Positions 1 to 8,062 are shown, counted from the stretch's first letter. The stretch is DNA of 21,268 nt from JBDHTS01 sp039808845 (GCA_039808845.1 JBDHTS010000036.1:1-21268); one strand, 5' to 3'. Program-made: numbers and translations. The notes: generated from the letters alone by a model not told the origin.

Positions 1-420
1 GTTCTGCACATGGCCGACCGCCTCGCGAAACTGGCCGAAATTGGAGGTTTCAGCAGCCGTGATGTTCAGGGAGGCGCCCTGCTGCCTGATCTGCAGCCTG
101 GGATAAAGCTCGGTCAGGGTTTCAGCGAACTTCTTGAGTTCGTCCTGCGAGACCGGCACGTCGCGAATGGCCGGCACAGAGGGCTTGAGCGCTTCGGTCT
201 CCCGCAGCTCGGCGCGGAGTTCCGTCAGCTTTTTGCTTTCCACCGTGGCATACAGGCCTATCGCCGCGCCGACCGCCCAGGCGATCCCGGCCGCCATCAA
301 TGCGGACTGTCCCACATTCTGAGGCAATTGTTCGAGAAAGGCATTGAGGTCGCCCGCCGATTTAGCGCTGGTGTACTTCTTGAGAGACCGCCAGTCGAAT
401 GATTTGAAATTCATGGCCAT
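1..420 (-). CDS. Bitopic pilus/secretion assembly protein, GspM/PilO-like by position (partial)
   Basis: The frame opens at the ATG at 420 and stays open for 140 codons to the window edge, so the C-terminus is missing. The start lies 4 bases after the stop of the upstream gene. An AGGTG Shine-Dalgarno-like motif sits just upstream; a second ATG two codons later is possible. The protein has about 38 polar, basic residues, one hydrophobic segment at roughly residues 39-58 (ALMAAGIAWAVGAAIGLYA), a charged heptad-like stretch at about 60-75 (ESKKLTELRAELRETEALK), and then the beginning of a globular region. A short cytoplasmic tail, one membrane segment, a coiled coil and a periplasmic domain is the layout of GspM and PilO, which brace the inner-membrane platform. 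I recognise no family motif, so the role is inferred from topology and from its place after the ATPase, GspF-like and GspL-like genes. Confidence 0.6.
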   Translation of the reverse strand, partial: MAMNFKSFDWRSLKKYTSAKSAGDLNAFLEQLPQNVGQSALMAAGIAWAVGAAIGLYATVESKKLTELRAELRETEALKPSVPAIRDVPVSQDELKKFAETLTELYPRLQIRQQGASLNITAAETSNFGQFREAVGHVQN

Positions 421-424
421 AAGA

Positions 425-1405
425 TCACCTGGTCCCCGAAATCCTGACACGTCCGTCTTTTTCGAGAGTCGGCTTGACCTCGCAGCCCGCAAGAGCGCCT
501 GTGCATCCCTTGAAGGCCGGATCGACCAGCGCTTCCCAGGAAACCTTGCCCTTATCGACCCTGTATACAACCAGAGTCCCCTGGATCTTGACCAGGGAAT
601 CCAGCAATTCCTGTATGCGCACCATGTGCTTGATCGTATCGCTTTGCAGGGCATTATAGGCTTGGACCATCAGGTCCGACGACAGGCGGTCCGTCTCCGA
701 ATGAACCTTGGCCAGATCGCGCCGGACCATATTCGTCGCGGCAAACTGGAAGAAGATGACCAGGATGGCGATGAGGTTGATCAGGAGGCCGCTGTAAAGC
801 AGCATCATCGCGGTTGCCCGGGACAGTTTCTCCGTCCGAAGCTGGCGGTTGTGCCAGGGCACGACGTTCGCCACATCCGGATTGATCGTCACGAAATTGG
901 CGTCCATGCTCTGAATTCGCGGCAGCAGGGTCCTCGACGCGCCCAGAAACACCTGCATGCGCCCGGTCTCCGGGTCCCAGCGCAGGGCGGAAGCCATGCC
1001 TTCCTGCTCATAGAGATAGACGGTCTCGCGGTCCCAGTATTCACTGTTTTTCGGCAGCGCCGCAGCCATGGGGCACCAGCTGTCCGGGTTGGACGCCAGG
1101 GCCGACGAAGGGCATGCCAGATACCAGCAGCGCCCTTCATCGACCGTATAGGCATAATGCACCCGTTCCGTGCCGCATGCCTGGGACGCGGCGTTCCATA
1201 CCGCCTCATCTTCCATCCCCGGCACGTGCGGGATAGACCCGCCGATCAGTTCGGCGGGCAGATAAGGATATAGATCCGAACGGAAATCTTTCGTTTCGCC
1301 TGCAATATAGTCGGACATCCCCGGCTTCAGCCGCGGTTTCTCGGCTGGCGTTTCCGTCAAGCCGGCTTTGGCCGCGACAAGCTTGTTCTTTGACAACAGC
1401 GCCAA
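425..1405 (-). CDS. Bitopic inner-membrane protein of the pilus/secretion operon (GspL/PilN-like position)
   Basis: 326 residues beginning with TTG at 1405. This start is supported by AAGGGGAG (complement of 1414-1421) eight bases upstream, lying inside the last codons of the GspF-like gene, whose stop is one base away. The next in-frame ATG is 29 codons later. A single strong membrane segment spans about residues 199-222 (MMLLYSGLLINLIAILVIFF). It separates a ~198-residue N-terminal domain, probably cytoplasmic, from a ~100-residue helical and probably periplasmic C-terminal part. The N-terminal domain holds four cysteines (C77, C93, C98, C111) and many Trp/Tyr; the C-terminal end has a close pair, C301 and C308. 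No family is recognised. The large cytoplasmic domain, one membrane pass, and position between the GspF-like gene and the next bitopic gene match GspL, BfpC and PilN-type subunits that link the ATPase to the platform. That assignment is inference. Confidence 0.75.
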   Translation of the reverse strand: MALLSKNKLVAAKAGLTETPAEKPRLKPGMSDYIAGETKDFRSDLYPYLPAELIGGSIPHVPGMEDEAVWNAASQACGTERVHYAYTVDEGRCWYLACPSSALASNPDSWCPMAAALPKNSEYWDRETVYLYEQEGMASALRWDPETGRMQVFLGASRTLLPRIQSMDANFVTINPDVANVVPWHNRQLRTEKLSRATAMMLLYSGLLINLIAILVIFFQFAATNMVRRDLAKVHSETDRLSSDLMVQAYNALQSDTIKHMVRIQELLDSLVKIQGTLVVYRVDKGKVSWEALVDPAFKGCTGALAGCEVKPTLEKDGRVRISGTR

Positions 1406-1406
1406 A

Positions 1407-2627
1407 TTACATGCTCCCCTTCATTACATCGCCCATCATGCTGTCAAGGCTCATGTTCATGACCGTCAGGGCGTAGATCGCGCTGCCGAAAGCGATGACA
1501 AGGAAGACGCCGGTCAGCAAAAAAGCCACCCATACGATCAGTTTATGCTTGGTTCGCGCCGAATCGGAACGCATTTCGGCAATAGACTCCAATACTGTAG
1601 CAACTTGCGCCAGATCGGACAAGCTGGCCAGTTCCAGACGTTCGCTGCGGTTCAGCGGCGCGCGGTCCAGGGCCGCCCCCAGCAGAACCCCGCGCCCCAG
1701 TTCATGCCCGGCCTCATGCCAGTAACGGGAGACTTCGGGGACGCTTGTCGCTTCGGAAGACTGGCGCAGGGCGTCGTTGATCGGCACCATGCCGCGCAGC
1801 ATCCGCGCCGCCGCCATCATCGAATCCGCGAATCCCAGGTCGCGCAGATAAGCCCCGATCAGGGGAATTTTCCGCACGATGCGGGCCGTGGGCCAGTCGG
1901 TTTTCCCCTTGTTGATCCAGAAAGAGGCGATCGCCCAGGCCATGAAAACCCCGGAGCCGAAGGAGAGCAAAATCAGGCCGTTCCACAGGAGTTCGAGATT
2001 ATTGACCACGCGCGTGTAATGTTCCAGCTGATCCGGTTCCTTGGGCGGATTGTTGCGGAACCAGTTCAGGATCATGCCTTTGCCCCAGAAAAGGGATTGC
2101 ACGATCGAAATCACATCAAAGCCCAGCCACGCCATCGTGCCTCCGATGGCCCGGACGTTCTTGCGTTTCTGGGTGATCGACTGGATGGCATGCGGAATGC
2201 CTTCCTGAAGACGGTTGGCGCGCTCGCTGGCCGCCAGAATGGCGATGGTGCCGTGGTCGAAAATGCGGAGGGATTTCAAGGCGTCGATCACGCCAAGGCC
2301 CCGAGCCAAGGCTTCACGCGCCGGCGCAAGGATGTTCTGGCGCATCGGATTGGTTTCGGCCTGGATGATCCGCCACAGCGCAACGCCGGGCGACGTCGCC
2401 GTCGAACGGAACTGGATGCCGCGCAGAAGCTGCACCTGCCACCATGTCGAGCGCGCCAGCAACCGTTCCACCGGCGAACGTTCATGAGCGCGAATCGACA
2501 GGACATATCCGCCGTTTTTGCTGATGGCGTTACGTACGTCCTCAACGGACGGCAAATAAAAAGACTCTATAACCGTCTTCGCGCCGCGCTTTGAGTCATA
2601 GGCTACCTCCGCGATCCACTGTTGCAT
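1407..2627 (-). CDS. Type II secretion / type IV pilus inner-membrane platform protein (GspF/PilC/PilR family)
   Basis: 406 residues. The ATG at 2627 is four bases after the ATPase stop and has a clear GGAGGA site about seven bases upstream. The protein has the two-module GspF plan. A cytoplasmic helical module (about 70-160) leads to hydrophobic segments near 163-182 and 213-236. A second helical module (about 265-355) with the family-like pattern LGFADSMMAAARMLRGMVPI at 264-283 ends in a final membrane segment near 362-388. The length matches the family (about 400). GspF proteins sit in the inner membrane at the centre of the pilus base and couple ATPase motion to pilin extraction. The immediate upstream neighbour is the cognate ATPase, the usual E-F order. 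Type IVb systems call this subunit PilR (R64), BfpE or TcpE; which subtype applies here cannot be decided from sequence alone. Confidence 0.9.
   Translation of the reverse strand: MQQWIAEVAYDSKRGAKTVIESFYLPSVEDVRNAISKNGGYVLSIRAHERSPVERLLARSTWWQVQLLRGIQFRSTATSPGVALWRIIQAETNPMRQNILAPAREALARGLGVIDALKSLRIFDHGTIAILAASERANRLQEGIPHAIQSITQKRKNVRAIGGTMAWLGFDVISIVQSLFWGKGMILNWFRNNPPKEPDQLEHYTRVVNNLELLWNGLILLSFGSGVFMAWAIASFWINKGKTDWPTARIVRKIPLIGAYLRDLGFADSMMAAARMLRGMVPINDALRQSSEATSVPEVSRYWHEAGHELGRGVLLGAALDRAPLNRSERLELASLSDLAQVATVLESIAEMRSDSARTKHKLIVWVAFLLTGVFLVIAFGSAIYALTVMNMSLDSMMGDVMKGSM
1414..1421 (-). promoter_or_regulatory. Ribosome binding site deciding a TTG start
   Basis: Read on the minus strand this is AAGGGGAG, eight bases before the TTG at 1405. 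It lies within the terminal codons of the upstream GspF-like gene. It is the reason for choosing TTG over the ATG 29 codons downstream, and it suggests translational coupling of the two genes. Confidence 0.6.
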
Positions 2628-2631
2628 GGCG

Positions 2632-4449
2632 TCATTCCTCCAGATAGGAGATGGCCGCCTTGGGATCGACCAGGCCGCTCAGCACGAGATCCACCAGACC
2701 TTCGCGCCTGGTATGGAAAACAACGCCTTCCTGGCCGCGGATGGCGTTGACGTTTTTCATCAGCGATTCATAAATCTCGTTTCTATCGCCGGGACCCAAC
2801 ATGATCATGATGGCATCCAGCAGAAGCGTCCGGCCCGTGATGCCCGTGCGGTTGCACAGATCGCACCCGCTGGTGTTGTGCCAGCGGATGTCGGATTCCG
2901 GGGAGATATCGAGTTCCTCAATCTCGTGGGATTCCAGATTATCGGCCGCTTTTCCCTTATGAGCGCATCCCTGGCACAGCGTCCGGACGAGGCGCTGGTT
3001 CATGATCGCCTTAACCTGTTGCGCCAGTGTATAGGTCGAGGACCGTTCGCGTTCGTGCGGCATCAGGGAGCGCAGGCGCTCGAACGTCTGCAGGGCGGTA
3101 TCGGCGTGAATGGTCGAGATCACCGTGTGACCGGATTCGGCCGCGCGCAACGCTGTTTCCACCGTATCCCCGTCCCGCATCTCGCCGATGACGATGTAAT
3201 CGGGATCATGACGCATGGCGGCGCGGATGAGGTCCGAGAAAGCCCCTCCGGCAACGCCGGGGCGCACCTGCCACTGTGTGGCGTAGCGCAGTTCATATTC
3301 GATCGGATCCTCGATGGTCAGAACGTGACGGCGGCGGCGGTCGATCTGCTGCACGCACGCGTAAAGGGTTGTCGTTTTACCGGAGCCGGTGGGGCCGGAC
3401 AGAAGAATAAGTCCGCCACCGCCCTTGATTTCCGGCGACAGAAGATGCGTCAGGTGATCTGCAACGTCCTGGTGACGGCGAAAGAGATCGTCAAAACCTT
3501 TCAGTGACGCGCGGTCGAGCAGACGAAGAGTCAGTTTCTCGCCTTCCTGCGCCTGCGGGCCCGCGGCTACCCGGACGTCGATATTCCGACCCTGCCAGGA
3601 AAATCCGAAGCGTCCGTCTTTCGGCGTCGTCTTGTCGCCGAAATTCAACCCGGCATCGCGTTTCAGAAGCGTCGTCAGACGGGCCATCGCCTCCGGCGGC
3701 AGCAGGTGCATCGGCACCAGGTCTCCGTCGATGCGGTATTTGATCCAGTTGGGCGAGTCTTCATTGTTATCCTGCAACAGGTGAATATCCGATGCGCGCA
3801 GTTGCAGCGCCTCGGCCATCATGTCGTTCTGGAACCGGTTGAGCAGAAGGCCGTTATCGACGTCGGCCAGCCACTGCGCGAGAGTCTTTTCCGATCGGTC
3901 GGCGGACAGGTCGTGCACCGATCGGAGTGTTTCCAGCAGCTCGGCGCGGTCCCAGACCTCGACATCCACCCGCTCGACGTTCAGGCCGGAACGGCGCGCC
4001 GTGGAGATCAGCGCGTTGATCTGGCGGTCGTTCATTTCATGCAGCGGCGCGATGCGAAGCGCCCCGTCCTGCAATCCGATGAGGTGTATGGACATCGGCA
4101 GCCAGGACTGGACGGGCAGGATGCCGCGCAGCTGGTCGCCCGTCGCGCGGTCGCGGACGCCTTCATCCTCGGTCTGGGCGACGCCGCCCGCACCTGCCAT
4201 ATCCAGCATTTGTTCCGTGGAACGCGTCACGCCCTGCTCCAGCAGCAGCGACCGCTCCTTTTGAATCATGTCGAGATAACGTTCCCGCCCTTCCCGCGCC
4301 CGCAGCTTCCTGCGGTCCATCCATTGGCGGCGCTCCACCCCGTCGGGCGGCATGCCTGACGCACGGCGGCGGTCGCCCTGACGGCGGCTATCGCTGTCGG
4401 GGACGGACGGATCGGAATCGCCCGGTGTCGGCTGATGGATGTCGCTCAT
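2632..4449 (-). CDS. Type II secretion / type IV pilus assembly ATPase (GspE/PilB/PilQ family)
   Basis: 605 residues with all the hallmarks of a GspE-type assembly ATPase. An N-terminal T2SSE_N-like domain lies at about 105-200, the SDIHLL motif at 220-225, Walker A GPTGSGKTT at 352-360, the Asp box TIEDPIEY at 378-385, Walker B IVIGEMRD at 419-426, the His box SGHTVISTIHAD at 439-450, and a tetracysteine zinc site C492/C495 and C529/C532. It hydrolyses ATP in the cytoplasm to power pseudopilus or pilus assembly through the platform protein encoded next. The zinc motif and order E-F argue for an assembly rather than a retraction (PilT) ATPase. The first ~75 residues are an unusual charge-dense, probably disordered extension rich in Arg and Asp. 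The start at 4449 has no obvious Shine-Dalgarno, and the gap to the upstream stop is 23 bases, so the start is less certain than the rest. Confidence 0.95.
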   Translation of the reverse strand: MSDIHQPTPGDSDPSVPDSDSRRQGDRRRASGMPPDGVERRQWMDRRKLRAREGRERYLDMIQKERSLLLEQGVTRSTEQMLDMAGAGGVAQTEDEGVRDRATGDQLRGILPVQSWLPMSIHLIGLQDGALRIAPLHEMNDRQINALISTARRSGLNVERVDVEVWDRAELLETLRSVHDLSADRSEKTLAQWLADVDNGLLLNRFQNDMMAEALQLRASDIHLLQDNNEDSPNWIKYRIDGDLVPMHLLPPEAMARLTTLLKRDAGLNFGDKTTPKDGRFGFSWQGRNIDVRVAAGPQAQEGEKLTLRLLDRASLKGFDDLFRRHQDVADHLTHLLSPEIKGGGGLILLSGPTGSGKTTTLYACVQQIDRRRRHVLTIEDPIEYELRYATQWQVRPGVAGGAFSDLIRAAMRHDPDYIVIGEMRDGDTVETALRAAESGHTVISTIHADTALQTFERLRSLMPHERERSSTYTLAQQVKAIMNQRLVRTLCQGCAHKGKAADNLESHEIEELDISPESDIRWHNTSGCDLCNRTGITGRTLLLDAIMIMLGPGDRNEIYESLMKNVNAIRGQEGVVFHTRREGLVDLVLSGLVDPKAAISYLEE

Positions 4450-4472
4450 ATTTTAAAGACAATCAGGTTCGT

Positions 4473-6065
4473 TCAGTTCGTAGCCGGTGCAGCAGCCGGA
4501 GCAGGCGCTGGCGCGGACGCGCCGTTTTCTCCGCTGTTGCCACCTGATTGTCCGGTAACACGGTTAACAGAAGATAAAGAACGGTCAAAAAGAAGCAAAA
4601 CCTTGTCCCGGCCGTTCTGGAACTCGACCCCGCTGGGCCGGATGCTGACATTCCATAAGAATCCGCCAATCACCACTTCCTGCCCACCGAAGACGATCCG
4701 GCTGCCGCCGGGCCCTGTGATGATCGCGCGGGAAGGAGAATGGGACGTTACGACAAATCCATCCAGGACGCTCGCCGGATCGACGCTGTTGTCCCGCTGA
4801 ACGATAGAGACGTCATGCGTCGATTCCTTGTCTCCGGGCATCAATGTCGCCGTCTGATCCCCTGTCCCCAGGCGGACGGCTTTCGAATCCTGGCTGATGA
4901 TGCCCGTTGCCGAGCCACGCACGGGGAGGACCAGGACTCCCCGCGCGCCGTCATGAGCAATCTGCACATCGTCAATGACGCTCCCCTGCCTGACGGGCGA
5001 CCAAGCGATCGTCAGCGGGCAGGCATCCACCGGCTCAAGGACCATGTCGGGAGCGCAGCCGCTTTTAGCGATGCTGAGACCATTGTCGGCGCTGGCCAGC
5101 TGGATGCCCTTGATGTGAACCGCCGCATCGCCGACATTGACGAGAGATACGGTAATCGCGGAGGTCGTGCCGATGCCCTGCCCGAAATCGACGATGTCCT
5201 GGGATGCAACCAGCAAGCCTTTCCCTGGAACGGCTTTTGGAAACAGATCGGCCTTTTCAGTCTCTTCAGGCTCAAAGACCCCTTGTAGGGGAATGCTGGC
5301 CACACTTGTCGGGCCGCTGTGCTCGATCAGCAGGACGCCGGACGAATCCCCGGCGAGAACAGGCGACCACGTCACGGTGACGATACAAGCCTGCCCCAGT
5401 TCCAAGCGTTCGCAATCGGTCTTCAGGGAATATCCCGCCTGCTCTGCCGCCTCGATATAGACGGCGCGGATGTCCAGCGCCTCGGACGTCGTGTTGCGGA
5501 GGACAATCCCCTTGACGACGGACTGGCTGCTCTTGATCGTGCCGAATTTCAGCTCGGCGGGAATGGCCTCGATATCGGAAACGAAATTGTCTTCCGCTTC
5601 GGCGTTGCCTTCAACCTTGCCGTTGATCGTGGCCGTGGCCAGCCGCGCCCGCCCGCTGTGGCGCATGATCAACTCAGCCCTCCAGTCTCCCTGGCTCAGC
5701 CCCTTGACCGACACGGAAATCGCACAGACCCCGCCGGGCGGCAACGGTTCCTGCGCGCACTGGTTCAGCGCGACGGTCGCCGAAACCGTTGAAGCCGGAT
5801 AAATCTGGATTGCGCCTGTCGTCACCGGCTGGCCGCTATCGTTGCGGAAGAGAACGACGACCTGCGTCGTGGACCCGATACTGACCGTGCCGCCATCGAC
5901 GATCGGCGACGTCGGCACAAGGTCACCGCCTCCGGTCGCTCCCGTGCGGATATTCGCCGAAGGATCATCGAATGCGCTCCCCTGGGCAAAGGCGACCGGA
6001 GAATGGCAGAGAAGCAGCAGCACGGACAAAGCCATCCCCAGCCTGCGGGAGAAGCTGGAAAACAT
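4473..6065 (-). CDS. Secreted protein with three Ig-like (choice-of-anchor D/ASH-type) repeats and a PilP/GspC-like C-terminal domain
   Basis: 530 residues from the ATG at 6065, chosen because it gives a textbook Sec signal peptide (basic n-region, hydrophobic core at about 11-19, AFA cleavage site near 25-27). A start at 6095, five bases after the secretin stop, is the alternative; neither has a strong ribosome site. The mature part holds three similar ~95-residue beta-rich repeats (about 57-152, 166-264 and 285-384). Each has a cysteine pair (C103/C114, C218/C227, C337/C349) around a 'LxxGxxC' turn followed by a 'W(S/R)..' strand, typical of choice-of-anchor D / ASPM-SPD-2-Hydin modules. 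Residues ~432-497 form a compact segment (VLDGFVVTSHSPSRAIITGP, then IGGFLWNVSIRPSGVEF) whose pattern resembles the HR/PilP domain that docks onto secretins. A Pro/Ala tail ends the protein. Its gene directly follows the secretin gene. A periplasmic secretin partner is the inferred role. Confidence 0.75.
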   Translation of the reverse strand: MFSSFSRRLGMALSVLLLLCHSPVAFAQGSAFDDPSANIRTGATGGGDLVPTSPIVDGGTVSIGSTTQVVVLFRNDSGQPVTTGAIQIYPASTVSATVALNQCAQEPLPPGGVCAISVSVKGLSQGDWRAELIMRHSGRARLATATINGKVEGNAEAEDNFVSDIEAIPAELKFGTIKSSQSVVKGIVLRNTTSEALDIRAVYIEAAEQAGYSLKTDCERLELGQACIVTVTWSPVLAGDSSGVLLIEHSGPTSVASIPLQGVFEPEETEKADLFPKAVPGKGLLVASQDIVDFGQGIGTTSAITVSLVNVGDAAVHIKGIQLASADNGLSIAKSGCAPDMVLEPVDACPLTIAWSPVRQGSVIDDVQIAHDGARGVLVLPVRGSATGIISQDSKAVRLGTGDQTATLMPGDKESTHDVSIVQRDNSVDPASVLDGFVVTSHSPSRAIITGPGGSRIVFGGQEVVIGGFLWNVSIRPSGVEFQNGRDKVLLLFDRSLSSVNRVTGQSGGNSGENGASAPAPAPAAAPATN

Positions 6066-6099
6066 TCTGGCTCTGTCGTGTCCTGTATCGATCATGGCA

Positions 6100-7686
6100 T
6101 CAAGGCGAAGCGGCAGCGCCGCCCGGGTTAAGGGCATCCGAGGACAAGGTTCCCATCGGCAGTGTATCGGAGGCTGGCTGGCTGGCGGCGGGCGCAAGCT
6201 TCTTCGGCTCTTCCGCCAGAGGCGCGAAATCATACTGGAACGACTTGTCCTGAACAGGATGCCCGCGCACGGCGTTATAATACTCCTTTTCCGTCGGGCT
6301 GGTAAAGACGATCACGCGAGGGCGCAGCAGGAAAACCAGTTCAAGGTTTTCCGTGGTCCCCGTGCGGGTGGAGGGCAGAAGCGGCTTCATGAACCCGACG
6401 CCCTGGGTGCTGAAATCGTCGTTTTCGCGCACCAGTCCGGCGATCAGCAGCGAATCGCCGGGACGGACGCGCACTTCCGTGGTCAGTTCGCGCTCGGTGG
6501 TTTTCGGCAATTGGACCGTCGTCTGCCCGCCACCACCCGACGTGAAATCGAAATCCTCGATATCGGAGACATCGGAAAGATTAATTTCAATATTGGCGTA
6601 AACGGTCGCGTTATCCCACGCGCTGCCGATCTTGAGCGTGAAGCCGGTATCGACGGAACTGGTATTGACTGACGTCGTGCTCTGACCGCTGTCGATGGTT
6701 TCGGCCACCTGGGCTACGTAGTTTTCCGTGTTGGCGGCGCGCAGCTTCGCCTCCGACCCGGACAAAACCGTGATCTGCGGCTGCGAGATCGTCTTGACCG
6801 CGCCGAAGCTGGAAATGAACTTGAACACGTCATTCGGGCTGAACGTGCCGCCGTTGGCTCCTTGCGTGGTGGGAAGGCCGATGCTGATCGGGTTGGTGAA
6901 GTCGGCGCTGACATCGCCCGAAATGCCCAAGTTGGTCGCATACTTGCCGAATGTGTCCAGCAGGCTCCACTTCACGCCCGTGGAATTACCGCTGTTCAGC
7001 TGCACTTCCCAGATATAGGTTTCGAAGACGATCAGCGCCGTGGAGGTGCGCATGCGCTGGAAATACCGTTCGGCCATTTCGGCATTGCGCTGGGTCGCTT
7101 CGTAGATGATCGTGCGCGTGGAACTGTCGATGACAGGCGCCTTGCCGATAATGGCCTGAAGCCCGGACGCCACGTTCTGCATGAAGTTCGCGTCCTGGCT
7201 GATCGGCGGGATCTTGACGGTGAAGGTCTGCGTTTCCTTGATGACCAGCAGGCCCTTTTCATAGGCGCAATAAAGATTGGCCAAGCTGCACACCTGCTTT
7301 ACGACGCTGTCCAGAGGTCCGCGCAGATTCGCGACCGTGATCCGGCGGTTGAGCCCCTCGTCCGTCTGGAAGGCGAGCGAAACATCGTAATCGGCCAGAA
7401 TCAGCTGCAGCGCACCGGCCAGGGTTTCCGAACGCAGCTCGAAGGGCCCGACGTAGTCCATCGGCATCGGGTCGTCCTGGCTGACCTCCGGAACCAGAAC
7501 GTCCTGCCCCAGAGGAAGGTACATGACCGGATCGGGGCGCTCATTGATCGCCTCCCGGCGTTCCTCCGCCGCCGACGGCGTAGGAATATTGACGCTGCGG
7601 GCACCGGGGACATTGGCCGGCGCACATCCCTGCGCGACCGTGGCGAACAGGAGCATCATGACACAGATACGGAATCGCCTAAACAC
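6100..7686 (-). CDS. Outer-membrane secretin lipoprotein (PilN/PulD family, type IVb-pilus-like)
   Basis: 528 residues starting with GTG at 7686, inside the last codons of the response-regulator gene and preceded by AAGGGGG on the minus strand. The N-terminus is a lipoprotein signal with lipobox VAQGC (Cys21). An STN/secretin N-domain lies at about 80-150 and contains the cysteine pair C133/C140. Two more blocks at about 155-235 lead to the secretin core. The core shows FETYIWEVQLNSGNSTGVKW (221-240), ISQPQITVLSGSEAKLRAAN (300-319), and the closing signature VRPGDSLLIAGLVREND (407-423) with TENLELVFLLRPRVIVF. A Pro/Ala-rich tail follows. Secretins form the multimeric outer-membrane gate through which a pilus or secreted substrate passes. 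A lipidated secretin with few N-domains is the type IVb arrangement (PilN of R64, BfpB, TcpC). The downstream gene for a PilP/GspC-like partner begins near its stop. Confidence 0.93.
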   Translation of the reverse strand: MFRRFRICVMMLLFATVAQGCAPANVPGARSVNIPTPSAAEERREAINERPDPVMYLPLGQDVLVPEVSQDDPMPMDYVGPFELRSETLAGALQLILADYDVSLAFQTDEGLNRRITVANLRGPLDSVVKQVCSLANLYCAYEKGLLVIKETQTFTVKIPPISQDANFMQNVASGLQAIIGKAPVIDSSTRTIIYEATQRNAEMAERYFQRMRTSTALIVFETYIWEVQLNSGNSTGVKWSLLDTFGKYATNLGISGDVSADFTNPISIGLPTTQGANGGTFSPNDVFKFISSFGAVKTISQPQITVLSGSEAKLRAANTENYVAQVAETIDSGQSTTSVNTSSVDTGFTLKIGSAWDNATVYANIEINLSDVSDIEDFDFTSGGGGQTTVQLPKTTERELTTEVRVRPGDSLLIAGLVRENDDFSTQGVGFMKPLLPSTRTGTTENLELVFLLRPRVIVFTSPTEKEYYNAVRGHPVQDKSFQYDFAPLAEEPKKLAPAASQPASDTLPMGTLSSDALNPGGAAASP

Positions 7687-8062
7687 GCTTCGCCCCCTTG
7701 ATCGATCGCGAAACGGTCCCCAGAAGCCGCGCTTTATCCACCGGCTTCATCAGGACCGCGGCACAGCCGAGCCGGGCCGCCTGTTCCAGCAGATCGGGAG
7801 TCTGGTCGCCCGTCACGAGGATGACGGGCGTATCCACGTTCTGCCCGCGCAGGATCTTGATAAATTCGAATCCGCCCATGGGTTCCATGCGCACATCGGC
7901 CACGATGGCGTCGATCCCGCCATGTTCCGCCAGAGCATCGAGCGCGCGCGTCCCGTCCGGCGCCTCATGAACGCCGAAGCCGCCGTCTTTCAGATAGCTG
8001 GCAATCTGCATCCTGACGAAATCGTTGTCTTCGACGATCAGGACGGAATGTTCTTCAGACAT
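7679..8062 (-). CDS. Single-domain response regulator (CheY-like receiver)
   Basis: 127 residues forming one receiver domain and nothing else. The acidic pocket is E11/D12, the phosphoacceptor is D56 (in IVADVRM), the switch Thr is T84 (ILVTGD) and the conserved Lys is K106 (LMKP). The ATG at 8062 is preceded by GGAAGCGG on the minus strand. Its last codons overlap the GTG start of the secretin gene by eight bases, so it is the first gene of the pilus/secretion operon and is probably translationally coupled to it. With no DNA-binding output domain it must act by protein contact, as CheY-like regulators of pilus motors do, or as a phosphorelay intermediate. No partner histidine kinase lies in the window. 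Control of the machine is inferred from operon position. Confidence 0.92.
   Translation of the reverse strand: MSEEHSVLIVEDNDFVRMQIASYLKDGGFGVHEAPDGTRALDALAEHGGIDAIVADVRMEPMGGFEFIKILRGQNVDTPVILVTGDQTPDLLEQAARLGCAAVLMKPVDKARLLGTVSRSIKGAKRV

Noticed and set aside
344..1273. Plus-strand open frame of ~309 codons opposite the bitopic protein gene
   Set aside because: The minus-strand gene has a membrane segment, a good ribosome site and operon context; the opposite frame has none of these.
6066..6233. Upstream extension of the Ig-repeat protein into the secretin gene
   Set aside because: The open frame continues, but the extra residues are Pro/Arg-rich, lie inside the secretin coding region and would bury the signal peptide.
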